Positions 1 to 12,252 are shown, counted from the first letter of the stretch. The stretch: DNA of 64,000 nt from Grammothele lineata (GCA_002150815.3 NDFF03000400.1:310001-374000), one strand, 5' to 3'. Notes: a model not told the origin generated them from the sequence alone. Numbers and translations are program-made.

Positions 1-758
1 TTTTGGGGTAGATTCGCCAGAGAAGGTGCACCAGGAAACAGGAGCCGGAGAAGGGAGACGACAACGGGGAATAGGTTCTTTTGTTGCAGCAAAGTGCCGA
101 GCAACTGCTCACTGGTAGGACGGGGCAGCTGCGAAGGATCCAAGGGTCCTAGACGCGATGGTCGTCTCCCGATGAAGGGTTGGGAGGGTTCGTCTTCCAC
201 TACGATGGGATTTTCCGCAGTAGTGCCACGGCCTCTGGCAAGATTAGCGGGATTGACGCCGCCGACCATACCCGCGAGGCCAAGCAGGGCCTGCTGATTC
301 CTTAGAAAGTGAGGAGGGGGAGGTTCATCCGGGGAAGGAAGGGGGATGGGAGGCGGTGTGGGACGGGGAGTCGCCGACTTGGCTCGTTCCTTGCCTTTCC
401 TAGGTTTCCGGGAGGAGGGCTCACCGCGTGACTGAGAGACAGTCAAATTTCTCCTGGAGGAAGGCCCGATGGGCTGTAGAGGGGCTCGAGATGGTTGGGG
501 GGGAAACACCGATGACGCGAGATGTGTATGAGTGAGAGAGGGAGCACTCGTGCTCACGTTCGGCGGCAGCGGCGCTGGCGGGGTGACTGGTAGTTCAGCG
601 ACAAGGTGGGAACCAGGAAGTGCAAGAGTCCCCACGTTTTGTGCTGTACCGCCAGGTAAGGCTAGCGGTGACGGCGACCTACCTCCCGATGGTGACGGTG
701 GTGGGGATCCAAAGAGGGAGTCATCATCGTCTTGCAGTGGTTCATGGGTGTGCGACAT
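1..758 (-). CDS. Disordered Ser/Pro-rich protein, 3' end outside window
   Basis: An uninterrupted minus-strand reading frame of 252 codons starts at an ATG (758) and runs off the left edge without a stop. An in-frame stop lies upstream at 912-914 and 758 is the only ATG between them, although an upstream exon cannot be excluded. The start is acidic (LQDDDDSLFG), followed by a Pro/Ser-rich stretch and a basic block KPRKGKERAK near residue 118. A more ordered-looking segment follows: GLAGMVGGVNPANL near 160, NPIVVEDE near 183, and a possible helix with LLGTLLQQKNLFPVV near the window edge. I do not recognise the family. The acidic start, basic patch and VVEDE-type motif would fit a nuclear regulatory protein, but that is a guess. 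It is divergent from the Rho GEF gene, sharing about 900 bases of upstream DNA. Confidence 0.6.
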   Translation of the reverse strand, partial: MSHTHEPLQDDDDSLFGSPPPSPSGGRSPSPLALPGGTAQNVGTLALPGSHLVAELPVTPPAPLPPNVSTSAPSLTHTHLASSVFPPQPSRAPLQPIGPSSRRNLTVSQSRGEPSSRKPRKGKERAKSATPRPTPPPIPLPSPDEPPPPHFLRNQQALLGLAGMVGGVNPANLARGRGTTAENPIVVEDEPSQPFIGRRPSRLGPLDPSQLPRPTSEQLLGTLLQQKNLFPVVVSLLRLLFPGAPSLANLPQ

Positions 759-1659
759 AGCACTGTTTTCGGCGACAGATGTGGGATGAGAAAGGGGTAG
801 AGTGAGACGAGGAGGATTTGTAGTACCTCGGCTGAGTGCTATCGATTGGGTGTCGCAAGGAAACAGCGAGGATGGATGATCCAGCTTGAAGATGCTGCGC
901 CGGGAAATATATCAGATATGGGGAGCCATTTGTAAGAATTGTAGGTATATACCTCTGAGGGAGCGTTCGAGGCTGGCGAGACAGAAAGTCTGAGGCGGCG
1001 AATGGGATTGTGTGCAGAAGACGGAGAGCAAAACTTGCCTGAGCTCTCGGATGCATATTGTAAGCCCGCCGTTCCCCGGTAAGCGGAGTGCGAATAACTG
1101 GCGATGACAACAACCCATTTTCCAAACTCCGGTTCAACTATCCAACCAGCGCCGTGCGTACAACTGCGACGGATATCGAGCAAGTAACCTTTACCGAACA
1201 AAACATGCTCTTTCCTGTTTGCCAATACCGATAACTCTGTGTTAACTCTCTGCCCACACTATTGTCTCTTGGCTGTTTCCGATAACTAGCGGCTTTTTGG
1301 CGCGTATGCGGCCGATGCGTCTTTGAAAGCAAGCGTGGGCGTGTGGGCGTGTGATTGCTCTGAAAGCGTTCAGGAATTGTGCTCCTCCCAACTAAGGGTC
1401 TAGATTCAGGTTGACAGTAAGTCCTACTCGTCTTCTCTGTCCTTGACTGCCACCCAACACCGTGTCCTCGCACCTGCGAGTCGTCTGCTGTCTTCCACAA
1501 GCTTACCTTCGTCGTCGCGGGGATAGTTGTCGTCATTCGTGCCTGACTGGAAAACCGGACCGTGATACGAGAGGTGCGTCATGGGAGAGCGTCGCGCTAG
1601 GTCTGCCTCACCCTCGTCTTGGATCCAGGCTCAGTGCCATTCTCGATTCCGGCGGATCT
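759..1659. promoter_or_regulatory. Shared upstream region of two divergent genes
   Basis: About 900 bases lie between the divergent starts at 758 (-) and 1660 (+). Reading frames here are Arg/Ser-rich, overlap one another on both strands and carry no recognisable domain, so I treat the stretch as promoter and 5' untranslated sequence. A short tandem duplication of GTGGGCGT is present near 1335-1355. No clear TATA box is seen for either gene. Confidence 0.4.
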
Positions 1660-4600
1660 ATGGCACACCGTCCTCGCCCCCACGTCGCCATTCCTCCCGG
1701 CGCCGCCCCTCCTTCCAACCCATCCCCCTCCGCACACGACCAGCCTGTCTCGCCCGTCAATCTATGGGCGGATCGTCGCCACCCGATCTACACTCCCTAC
1801 CCTCCTGCGACGCCTACCACCCTCTATACCGGCCAGCATGGCCCGCGGATCAGTCTCGATGTCCCCAACCGACCTCCGAGTAGAGCATCGAGCGCGTACG
1901 AGATAGAAACAACGCGCATGTCCCTCCCCGAACCCCAACTCTACCGCTCATCTTCCCAAAGATCGACCCACCGCCCTCGGCAGAGTCACCGAAGTACCCA
2001 GAGCGAGTCTGTGGTGCTGAGTCCCGACAGCCTTCTTACCCCTACACCTTCGCGCTTCTCCTTCAGCGGACCGTCTAGTTATAGCGGAAGTTCAAGACCT
2101 CCATCGATTCAGAATACTCCGGAGGTACGCTCCCTTGGCAGGTTTCAATCGTTTTCATGACCAATCAATGAAGCTCAGTGGAACGTCAGGGATCTGTCCT
2201 CAGAACTATCAGACCTCACGTACGTGGAGACGCATATCCTAAGTTCTCATCTTCACTCATTGAGACGGCAGCATCGACTCCGCGGAAGGACTCCGCAAGT
2301 TTCAAAGTGGGGAGCTACCAGAGAACGATGCCGAATGGCATCGACTCGTCCCTCCGGAGGCGCGCGAGGTCTTGGACCACGACGAAGTTCTTCGACAGTC
2401 TGTGCTATTCGAGATCATCAAGTCGGAAAGAGATTATGTAGCCGATCTCGAACTGGTTAAGGAGGTACGACTCTAGATTCCTCCTCGTTTTGCATGTCTC
2501 GTGTTCCCTCTCGAGCCCCAACCACGTGCGTTAAAGGGTATTCTATCCTTTGGATGAGCCTGAGCCTGAGACTGGTAAGACCCATGAAAGACTCATATCA
2601 ATGAACTCCATGCATACGTGCCTGTGCATCTGCTACTGTGCTCGGTTGTGTACGGCGATGCTCCCGGTGGGAAGATCTCTCACCTCCGTTTCTTTCACGC
2701 AGGTCTTCGTCGATCCTCTCATCAATACGATGCCAGTGCCTCAACATCGAGTGCGGGCCTTTGTGTCCGAAGTTTTTTATAACATCGAGCTAATATTGGT
2801 CCATCACAAAGAGATGTTACGAAGGTTATTTACACGACAGGAGGAACAGTTCCCGCTCATTCAAAGTGTTGCCGATATCATCTTCGACAGTTCGTCCCTA
2901 GTTCTCAGCTCACAACCACTCGTCCTCATGGCGTCGTTGCTCTTTTAGCTACTCTGGAGTTCCGTAAGGACTATGAAGAATACATCAAGCATTTTCCTAT
3001 CGCTGAGATGCGCCATCGTTCTGAAATGCGTCGAAATCCGCGCTATCAATTTTTCCTCCAACAATGTACACAGGATCCCCGCGTTCGGAAACGCGACTTG
3101 AACACATTCATCTCAAGGCCTGTGACTCGCCTTCCTCGCCTCCTTTTACTCCTTCAAGCTGCACTCAAATATACGCGCCCCGATCATCCGGACATAGAGA
3201 CCCTGCCCTTAGTTGCCTCTATCCTGGAGGAGTTCCTGAAGACCACGGATGCCGGGATCAAAGCGGCCAAGGAGAAAGTGGAATTTTGGAGCCTATGCGA
3301 GAGTCTAGTCTATCAGAGAGGAGAGATCCTCGTACGTGTAGCGCCTCACGCGAACCTGGGTATGAACTGACTCGATATATCCAGGACTTGGACCTATACG
3401 ACGCAACGCGGTCACTATTACGCCAAGGTCCTCTTTCGCGGAAATACAAACAAGAACTGAATTTCCATTGGGCTGATCTACATGTCGCACTGTTGGACAA
3501 CTACCGTATGTCTCTAGTTTTCGCTTCTATATGTTCCCTACTCATCGCATTTAGTGCTCCTCCTCAAACCGGATGGACGGCAAAGTGACAGGGCACTGTA
3601 CGCCACCCGACACCATGTTGTTTCCCGTGTACGTTTCGATTGTGTTGATCCGACATCTCATCAGTTTAATCGACTCGCACGTCTCAGCCCATACCGCTAG
3701 AGTACCTTCGGCTCGGGCTGTTCGATGGGCCTCCAGAGAACCGGAAAGAGAAGGCGGAAGACGGCAATCTCTTCGAGCGTGTCCGGCCCAAGTACAGGCA
3801 AATGTTCCCGTTCACGATCTACCACGCTGCGGATACCATGAACAGAAGATACACCCTATACGCCTCCAGCGAATCGCTCCGGGAAGAATGGCTTGGAGCA
3901 TTCAATCATGCGCTCAAGATGCGGGAGATCCTCCAGGAGGGTAACATGGTGCGTTTCCCTCGGACGCCGCTAGCGGCCTCTACTCATTCTCTTCTTCGTC
4001 AGTTTTTTGCGCCGCATACAGTTGACGATAGATTCTTCCAACGCTCCGCCGTTCCGTTGTATTATGGCTCCAGCGTCGCTGCTCCTCAATACACAGGCCA
4101 TGTTGTTGCCGTGACGAAACTCTGTTCGTCAAGTATTCCATTTAGTTCGCTGATAAATGCGTGCTTACCAAGCGATTCAGCTACACACACGCACACTTTC
4201 ATCGCCGTCGCGTGCACTACAGGGATTTACGTCGCCCAGAAGGGTAGTTCTGGTTCGTGTTACTTCCTCCCCGAAGTCTTGCCTGCGGATGTGAACCGTT
4301 CAATATATCAGTTTACCGCAAGATCCTGGACGTCTCGAAACCATCATCTCTTCTCGCACTTCCGGCCGTGAACAAGCTCTTGGTCCTGCACGAGATGGGA
4401 TTGTACTCGTTCTCTATCGACGTGGTCGCACGCGGGGCCCTCGGCACGACGTCGCCTCAGAGTTTGCTGGCGACGGGTGAGCGAATCGCATCCGATGTGC
4501 TGTTCTTTAGGGCTGGTCGGGTTGGTAACCGTCTCGTCGGTGAGTCCCCGTTGATAATCGGACAAACGTGTCAGTACTAACGCGAGATAGTGTTATATGC

Positions 4601-5581
4601 CGCGAAGCATCTACTTCAAGTTTCTCTGCACGCAGTAGAAGTTGTCAGCAACGCCGATTTGAGCTCCAACCCTAGACGAAGTCACAACGGGCTCTTCTCG
4701 TACCGCTCGTTCGGCGAGGTCTGTACGATCTTCGCCCTTATTTTCTCGTTCTAATACACGGTTATGTTGCAGCCTATATCCATCTCAAAAGATACATATA
4801 ACATCACTGCTCTTGGTCGCCACGTTGTCATTTGTTCCGATAAGGGCATTTCCCTTGCAGACCCTGCAAAGTAGGTTCCACCGATAGCCCCTCCTCCTCA
4901 GGTACCCTATTGACCTGCACTCGTCCCGTTCGCATGATGGTTACAGCCTGAGTGTGGCCAAGCAGAAGTCTATTCCCGACTTCACCGATGCGGAGACAAG
5001 TGTCAATCTACCGATGGGGACGCTCAAGTCGCGGTGTTTGTCATGCAGACCGCTTGGTGTCATCCGCGTCAGCGGCGAAGAGTTGCTGGTTATTTACGAT
5101 AGTGAGCGTTATTTCCCCATTTGCTGCCTATACGACCCATACTTTGTGTCACTCTCGATATGGTGGATTCTGACCTTCCCCCCTTACCCGCACGTCATGA
5201 AACGTAGGACTCGGGTGCTATACGGACAAGTATGGAGTACCAACTCGCTCGTCTGGCTACCTGCGTTGGGAAACCGTGGCAATATCGTACGCCCACCGCG
5301 GCGAGCACATCCTCCTCTTCGCGCCTGAATTCATCGAAGTTCGGACCGTGCATACCGGGAAGCTTGTGCAGGTCGTCGAGGGCGCTGGCATCCGCCGCGT
5401 TGACATCGGACTCCTCGGGTCCGACAAGGATCCTGCGAACGCGCCGATATATGCCACGAGCGGACCAGAAGCGCAAGGGCTCATCGTGGATACGATCTTG
5501 GAACTCGTCGAGACTACGGAGATCAGACCGAGCAAAGCGGCGGAGGTGCCGGGAATGTGGGACGAATTTGAATTCATGTAG
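1660..5581 (+). CDS. rom2: Rho1 guanine nucleotide exchange factor (DH-PH-CNH), Rom1/Rom2 type
   Basis: This multi-exon gene encodes roughly 1,050 residues. Exon 1 (1660-2124) is a Ser/Pro/Arg-rich disordered leader. The conserved part opens with LVPPEAREVLDHDEVLRQSV and FEIIKSERDYVADLELV (around 2340-2465), the start of the Dbl homology domain. DH helices continue through VFVDPLINTMPVPQHRV and RNPRYQFFLQQC to DLYDATRSLL. A PH domain follows (about 3550-3950; YTLYASSESLREEWLGAF is its last helix). A citron homology (CNH) domain fills the rest (about 4010-5580), ending MWDEFEFM and a stop. Family knowledge: Rom-type proteins load GTP onto Rho1 at the plasma membrane and so drive beta-glucan synthase and the Pkc1 cell-wall integrity pathway. 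No DEP domain was seen ahead of DH. The ATG at 1660 was chosen because the longer frame upstream is Arg/Cys-rich. About a dozen introns of roughly 50-60 bases are needed, plus one of about 235 bases inside DH (2466-2700). Confidence 0.92.
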
Positions 5582-5876
5582 CTTTATGCTTGGGGTGAGA
5601 TTAGGTGTAAGAGGAAGACATTTACCATGTATTGCCAGACCGGTGTATCCTATCCCTTGCTAGACTAATCGTGCCCAAAACAAAATTTGTATTGTAGCAG
5701 CAGATAGCCCGATGACGCAAAAGCCCATGAGGAGGAATAGTGGTATTACAACATCCGAATGCCCTACGCTAATAATTTATCCTGTACTGGAACAGTGGGG
5801 GTATCGAGATGATAGTCAGGGGAAAATACACTACAGCCAAGTGCGCAAGAGCAACGACCCGACGTCAAGGGGACCT

Positions 5877-7678
5877 TTACGAGAAGGTCGTCATGCCCTG
5901 GAGGTTGTTTGGGTCTACGAACCATACGCGTCAACATCTGTCCCAGATACACGTATACGAGTACGCACTGATGGTGATGCCCGCGGCCTTGGTAGGACCC
6001 GTGATGTCAAGCGCGTTGAGCCGCACCGCAATGCCCGGGGAATCAATGGAAAGCACGTCGACTGAGCTCGCGTTCGCAGCCAAGACGTAGATAAAGCTGT
6101 GCACGCCAAGGAAGGAACCGCCCAACATCAGCAAGTGGAGCCAGGATGCGGGACGCGCAGCAGGTACGGCGCCCTCGAAAAAGCCAAACGGTAAACTCAC
6201 TCTCTGCCGTTCACGGTGGCGATGTCGAGATCGATCGTTGCGGACCCGGGGGCTTGGGGGAATTGCTGGCGGGCAGAAGTTTATCGTCAGCCTCAAATCT
6301 GGTCATGGTGCTGCGCGGGGTAAAACGTGGGGGAGGGGACGAAGGTTAGGGGGAAGACATTTTGAACGCCGGACCCGAACGTCGCTTGCGCAGCGGCGGT
6401 GAGTGTTAAGTATCAAGTACCACTCTACAGGCGCGTCACGATCGGGTACTCGGGATCGGGTGTGGCAATGTGGGTGCATATGTGTCAGGAAAAGTACGTA
6501 CTGAGACGATGGAGCCCTTGAGGTTGTTGTCGACGTGCACCTCCGTAATGGTCGAGGTGCCGATGTCTGAGAGGTAGAAGTTGCCCGTCGCTTGCGAGCG
6601 CGCAGACCAGCACGTCGCAACCTGGTTGTCGATCTTGTTCGCGCTGTTCTTGCTCGAGTCCTTGAGATCAATGATGTCGAACCCGAGGCCTGCGTCCGTG
6701 GCGAGCACCGCACTCTTGCCCGGGATGACCGTCATCGAGAAAGGCAAAAGGCCGCCCTTGGCCGGTGCGATCTTGGTGAAGTTCGCCGAGAGCGAGCCGT
6801 CGCCGTTGACGTTCCAAACGGCGAAGAAACCGGGGTTGTTCGGCGGGGTACCCTTGACGGAGACGATGAGTTGCTTGTTGTCCTCGCTGAAGATGATCTG
6901 GCTGGCGGTGTTGGCGGGGCCGGCTGGGGGCGTGGACTGCTTGATGTTGTCCGTGAGCAGGCGTAGGGAGTTGCTGATGGCGACGGGCCCGAGCTTCTGG
7001 TCCACCTTGTAGCAGTTGACGCCGTTCACGGTGCCGCCATTGAGAACACAAAAGCGGTCGCCGTTGGTGTTAAAAGCAACGGAGATGGGGAACTCCCCCT
7101 CGGAAGAGACAGGGTCGCCGATCGGGGTCAAGTTGACAGGTTCGTTCGGGTCAATAGAGAATATAGACACCGTGTTTGAGCCCGCCTGGGGACCAAAAGA
7201 TGTCAGCACGACCTCCACTCGTCGAAGAGCCTGGTAGACTGACGTTGACGGCCGCAAGGACCTTACCCTTCTTGGAAACCTTGATGGAGCCCTGAGAGAA
7301 CAGCGCATCGGGTCCGTCCGCTTTGCCGTGAGACCCGCGGCCTCCGGCAGCAACCGCGCGATCCAAGTTCTGCTCATGGAATAAGCACCGAGTTTATCGG
7401 CTTTGATAGATGCCGCTCACCAGCGTGCCGTCGGCATTGATACTAGCCGCGATGATCTGGTTTTCGTCCGGTTCGTTCGTGAGGACTGGAAAAGCGTGAG
7501 ATGCCTCTTCCAAACGAAAGAGAAAGGAGTACATACAATAGACAGCACCAGAGGCGTCGAGCCGGGTCGTCGCCATCTGCTTCGTCGTACCAGTACCGGC
7601 GCGACGGCTGAGGGGGGCGGCGGACACCAACAAAGCGGCGGAGAGAACGCAAGTCATGACTGCAGTAGAGAACTTCAT
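5877..7678 (-). CDS. Secreted lactonase-like beta-propeller protein
   Basis: Exon 1 begins at an ATG (7678) with a clear signal peptide (MKFSTAVMTCVLSAALLVSA, cleavage probably after SAA). The mature protein of roughly 380 residues shows repeated propeller-like units: LTNEPDENQIIAASINADG, GSNTVSIFSIDPNEP, EFPISVAFNTNGDRFCVLNG, FFAVWNVNGDGSL, PFSMTVIPGKSAVLATDAG, and STITEVHVDNNLKGSIV. Near the end come FIYVLAANASSVDVLSID and, after a last intron, NPNNLQGMTTFS and a TAA at 5877-5879. It resembles secreted fungal proteins annotated as 3-carboxymuconate cyclase-like or YVTN/lactonase propellers. An enzymatic activity has, to my knowledge, not been settled for this basidiomycete group, so none is claimed. 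Introns are short (about 50-60 bases). The gene converges with the Rho GEF gene, leaving only about 295 bases between stop codons. Confidence 0.85.
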
Positions 7679-7918
7679 CTTGATAAGAAGGAACGAGTAG
7701 AGGATAAGTCGTTAACGAGAGTGAGTCCGTGGGCGCGCGGGATTGTCGTAAAAAAGGAATGGAAGGGACAAGATGAAGTGAGCTCAGCTCCTGCGTGAAA
7801 GAACGAGACGAAGACCGGAGAAGAAAACCAGCAGCTCCGCGCACCCAGGCGTGAAAGGAAAGAAGAAAGCGAGGGCGAACAGGGACTGAGGACCCGGTCT
7901 CTCGCCGGCGCTGTGTGC

Positions 7919-7924
7919 TTTATA
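7919..7924 (-). promoter_or_regulatory. Candidate TATA box of the beta-propeller gene
   Basis: TATAAA read on the minus strand, about 240 bases upstream of the ATG at 7678. The distance implies a fairly long 5' untranslated region if this box is used. Confidence 0.4.
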
Positions 7925-10900
7925 GGTCCGTTGAATCTGAGTTGAATCTGATGGGACGGACGCAAGTCGGGCAGCATCTGGCAGCATCACCCCTGGCGCC
8001 AGCGCTCGTCTGCGTCGGCGTCGCGCGTCAACGGCACGAGCTGCCAGGATGCCGAAGGCAGTGGGAGAAGTGCCTGTGCGCCGACTGGTAGGAATCACCT
8101 TCAAGGCCGTACCATTGGCTTTTCTCGAGATGAATGGGCCGCCCGATCGAAAGGGAAGTTTGCGGTACGGCTGGAATCCCGCATCATTGGCTTGGCCTCT
8201 TCCAGATCGAGATTCAATTGGAACGGAGGTGTGGCCGAAGGAATAGACATCTGGAGAGCTGGACGCGCACACGACAACGACATTCGGCGGCCCGCGATGC
8301 GAGTGTGACCCACGGAGAGAGCCTCAAGCTAGCCAACGTGCCAGAACCAGGTAGGTTTTGATACACTGAGTGGGGAGCTGGATTCGTTGCCGTGCCCGCT
8401 GGTCGTAGAATGCCTGGGTGTTATCGTTACAGTGCGTTGGGACTCCACAACAGAGCGTATAACGAACACTCACACATGTGGCCATAGGAAGCTGTGCATC
8501 ACCATAATCGACGCTTAAAACGATGCATGAAGAGTGACACAGCCTCGAACAAACGGCATCCGAGGCTAGTCTAGAACGTGTACGACGGCGAGATGCTGTA
8601 GACCGTTGAGGTCTACGACCTCGCATGCATATTATGGAAGTCATGTTATCTTGCCATAAGGGAAAGGGACTCAGTATGTTGATCAGACATCATCTTCTAC
8701 TGTGAGCAATCCAGACTCGGTGAGACCGTTCCCACTTAGATTTCTCGCACTCGGAGCGCGGTACTCCAGACGACTTCTACAAAATGTGTCAGGTTGGATG
8801 ATGTATTCGGCTGATTTTGACGAATGGACTCACATCAAAGATAGAGGCGGCAGTCCTATGACATTGTGAACGTACGTATCGGGAGGTGCGGCGAGGACGC
8901 TGTAGATGGAAGCATGTAGACGTCAGGCTGCGTGATGACGGTGTATGCGTTCAAAGAGAGTGCCGGATACGGGGGCTTTGCCGATCACGTGCTCCCTGCA
9001 TTTGGTGTCCATGTCACCGCCACAGCCGGACGACGTCGACTGCCAACTGACAACTGCATCGCTATCCGAGAACTCGTCTTGCAACCGCGACGGCCTCCTG
9101 CGGGGCGACGGGAGCCACGCTACCACCCGGCTTCTCGACATCCCATCGCGCCTTCCGCGATTAAAAACCTGTCTCTACCGCCTCAAACATGGACAACAGC
9201 AAGTGCCGTCCCTTGAAAGTTGGCCGCCGTGATGTAGCACCAGCTTTTCAGCCATCAGCCTGATGTACCCCACGGCCCGAAGGTTATGGTAGTCCCATGG
9301 TTTGCGGTCGACCCGTGCCCATTGGCAAAATCAGCATTAGCGTTATCTCGTGATGGAGGAGAACCTCGTACTCTGAGTTCTCAAGATCTCAGGACTCAAG
9401 TGCCTTGCTGTGCTGGCCCCCAACAACTTGATCCAAGTTGAAGCCGATGCGGGGAGCTGTGATCTCGACAGCTTGAAGAGAGGGCTCGAGGAGGACGCTT
9501 TCAGGTCCTGCTCGCGTTTTCCTGTGCAGCATTGCATTGCGCCCTGCTGGGTTACATTTGTCCGGCATCTCATGTCTACGGTATTCGCCGGAGCGTTCGT
9601 TCTTGCCGGTCGTCGCTGTTCGTCGAGCTTCTTTTCGGTGGTCGCGACACAGAACGTACGTTCACAGCGGCTGGTATCGCTCTCATCCGTGTGAGGCCGC
9701 GCGTACGGACGGGTACGAGACCAGGCAGCGCACAAAACCCTTCGCACCAAATGCGGACGGCTTGAAAGTCTATGCCTGTCCGAGTCCATGCATTGTACCA
9801 GTACGTACCCCGGGATAATAATACCCCCTGTAGCGCCCCAGAGACTTGCGTACAAGATCCTATGTCCGAACGAACTCGACGCGCTGACGTCCGGCACGTT
9901 CGGTCCACCTGCGCACGCCTCTCGATCGCACCTAGAGAGGCCGTGGCCGCTCCCGGGCGCGTCGCGTCTTGTACGCCTGTCAGCGCGTCCGATCCGTCCA
10001 TTCCTTACTCCCAAACCCGTCTTTGGGGGACGCAGTTTGATCGAGCGACGTACGAGCAGTGTCAATGGGAACCTGCATGCGTAGTATCTTCTCCGATGCC
10101 GTGGGCGGCCTTCTTTCCACTGTACTTTGTGTATTCAGCCCTTGTCAAGTCCAGACGCCGCGAAACAAGCCTCACGGCCCTCTCCTTTCCCTATCTACCG
10201 TCGCCACGGGGGTCGCGCGAAGCTTTCGGGCACAACGTCCGCGCTTGAGGTAGAGCCCCAAGCGGTATACGTAGGCTTGTTTACGACTTACTTCCATGCA
10301 TCGGAAGCATCTCGTTCGACATCTCCGCCCGCTCTATATGCGGCCTGAAGGGGAGCCCCCGAAATGTTTCGCCTTCGACGTCGTGGCTCACCGCCGGAAT
10401 GATACTGCGACTCACAAACACCTGAAGTCTTGGACTCAGGTGTCTCCAGCGGCTGAACATACCAGTAGTGCCCAGCAAGGATAACAGAACGTCATTACGC
10501 GATGAGGGCGTACGCTACAAACTCGGCCCGCGCGATCGCAACGCCCTATCATCGCGCGTGCGCTCGAGAACAGCATCCAGGCCAGGGGGCGAGAATGATG
10601 CGTGCGCCTCGAATCAGACCACTCTTCCAGTCTTGATCGAGATTAGTCAGCCCGATGTTGTTCCCCTTCAGTTTGCCGGCGCCCACGCCCCGAAGTACAC
10701 ACAAAGGTGGATGAGGGAGGCATGGACCATGGCATAGCGTTCCTCGAGGGAGAGGTATAGATGACGCTACAACAGAGTTCCTGGGTGATCCAATGTGGGA
10801 GTGGAAGCAGAAGAAGGAGAGCTATATGTAACTGGGGGTAACGTGCTCGTGGATCGACGGTCCATATGACTGCAGCCACAATCAGCGGGAGAAGCTCAGC

Positions 10901-11119
10901 CACGAGATTAAAACAACACTACAGATGCGAATGCGAGAATGATGATGATGGTGAAGGGGTAAGCGGATAGGAGGAGAGATAGCGTAGGGGGTAAGGAGGG
11001 TGTGCTATCGGTGGGGAGGTGGCCGATACCAAAGTCTCTGGGGCAACAGTTCGAAGCGCTCAAGTCGTACGGTCTACTACTCGTTTTGCAGCCTGACGGC
11101 TAGCGATCCTCTGGTGTGC
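7925..11119. other. Gene-poor stretch; one unconvincing 240-codon frame
   Basis: Nothing here supports a gene with confidence. The longest frame is on the minus strand at 9343-10065 (240 codons). It is Arg- and Ser-rich, has no known motif and is overlapped by other frames on both strands. It could be a lineage-specific gene, a decayed gene or chance. No target-site duplications, long terminal repeats or transposase motifs were seen. Confidence 0.35.
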
Positions 11120-12158
11120 TTAAGCGAGGACAACAGCGGCAACGGCGCCGAGGACACCGAGGACACCCATAGAGGCAACATTAGTGAGGGCACCGCTGCT
11201 GCCTGACGATCCACCAGTAGCCGACGTGGACGCAGAAGAACCAGTGCTCGAAGCAGTACCGGAACTGACGGTGGAATGAGTAAAATGCAAGGTCAGAAGA
11301 CTGAAACTCACGAGGCCTTAGAACCCGAGCTGGTCGCGCCGGTGGTTCCGGTAGTCGACGAGCCACCAGACGCAGCAGTGGTCGAACCAGACGCCGCCGT
11401 CGTCTGGCCAGAAGCGGCGGTTGTCGAAGAGCCGCTGGCAGCGCTCGAACCAGAGCCGTTCAGGCAGCTGCTGTCAGCTGGATATGACACAACACGTGAG
11501 CCCATAACTTAGGATGACATCATGAATTGCAGCACTTACGGCCACTCTGGATGGTGACGGGGGCGGACTGCACAGTGGTACCAGAGTTGTCGGTCAGAGA
11601 GAGACCGATAGAAGTACCTAATCGCGGCCACAGGATGTTAGACATGGCATTGACATAAATTCGACGGAATACGCACCAGCGGAAATGTTAGTGGGCCAGG
11701 TGAACGAGGTACCCGTCAGGCCAGCGAACTGCTGGAGGGCAGCAGCACCGGGGACACCGCCAGGCGTGATTCTAACGACACCATCATCAGAATCGGCACG
11801 GGATAGCGCATTGAAAGAAGCAGACTTACTGCTACGAGAACAGAAATCGCTCATACGTCACAACCTGATGGACAAACTCCATAAAAGCGCAAAAACTCAC
11901 GAGGAAGTAGGGCGCTGGAATAGCGGAACGGTCAGAACGAATAATGTAAAGTGGAAGGGATACGTACGAGTGCCGCCAGACCAGGTGAACTGAGTGGGAA
12001 CGCACTGGACGGGAGGGTTGCTAAGGGAGCGGAGTGAGCGTTGGAGGCGAGTGGGAAAGCGGAAAACAAGGGACGTACGGGGTGTTGATCTGGAACTGGG
12101 CAGAAACACCGGCGGCAAGGACGGCGAGGGCAACGAGGGGAGCAGAGAACGACTTCAT
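11120..12158 (-). CDS. Ser/Thr-rich GPI-anchored surface protein, Kre9/Knh-like
   Basis: Exon 1 (12079-12158) encodes a signal peptide (MKSFSAPLVALAVLAAGVSA) followed by QFQINTP. Exon 2 adds VQCVPTQFTWSGGT, the start of an Ig-like fold typical of the Kre9/Knh GPI family. The next exons give PYFL, then ITPGGVPGAAALQQFAGLTG, TSFTWPTNISAG, and TSIGLSLTDNSGTTVQSAPV ending TIQSG. A Ser/Thr/Gly-rich stalk follows, with the unit TTAASG repeated several times near 11350-11450. The protein ends with a hydrophobic tail (VASMGVLGVLGAVAAVVLA) preceded by small residues, as expected for GPI attachment. Length is about 245 residues. Family knowledge: such proteins sit at the plasma membrane or cell wall, and some are linked to beta-1,6-glucan. 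The middle of the gene needs very small exons (see findings). Confidence 0.85.
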
Positions 12159-12246
12159 GGCGGAGAGCGGGCGGGGGCGACGAGCGTGCCTGTTGTGAGC
12201 GAGACGGAGGGGAGCGGGGCGAGGATGGGTGCCAACGGGCGCGGGG

Positions 12247-12252
12247 TTTATA
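12247..12252 (-). promoter_or_regulatory. Candidate TATA box of the GPI-protein gene
   Basis: TATAAA on the minus strand about 90 bases upstream of the ATG at 12158, a usual distance for a strongly expressed fungal surface protein. The next 970 bases (to 13225) hold no gene I can support. Confidence 0.55.

Noticed and set aside
9343..10065. 240-codon minus-strand frame
   Set aside because: No recognisable domain, Arg-rich, overlapped by other frames. Kept only as a low-interest observation.
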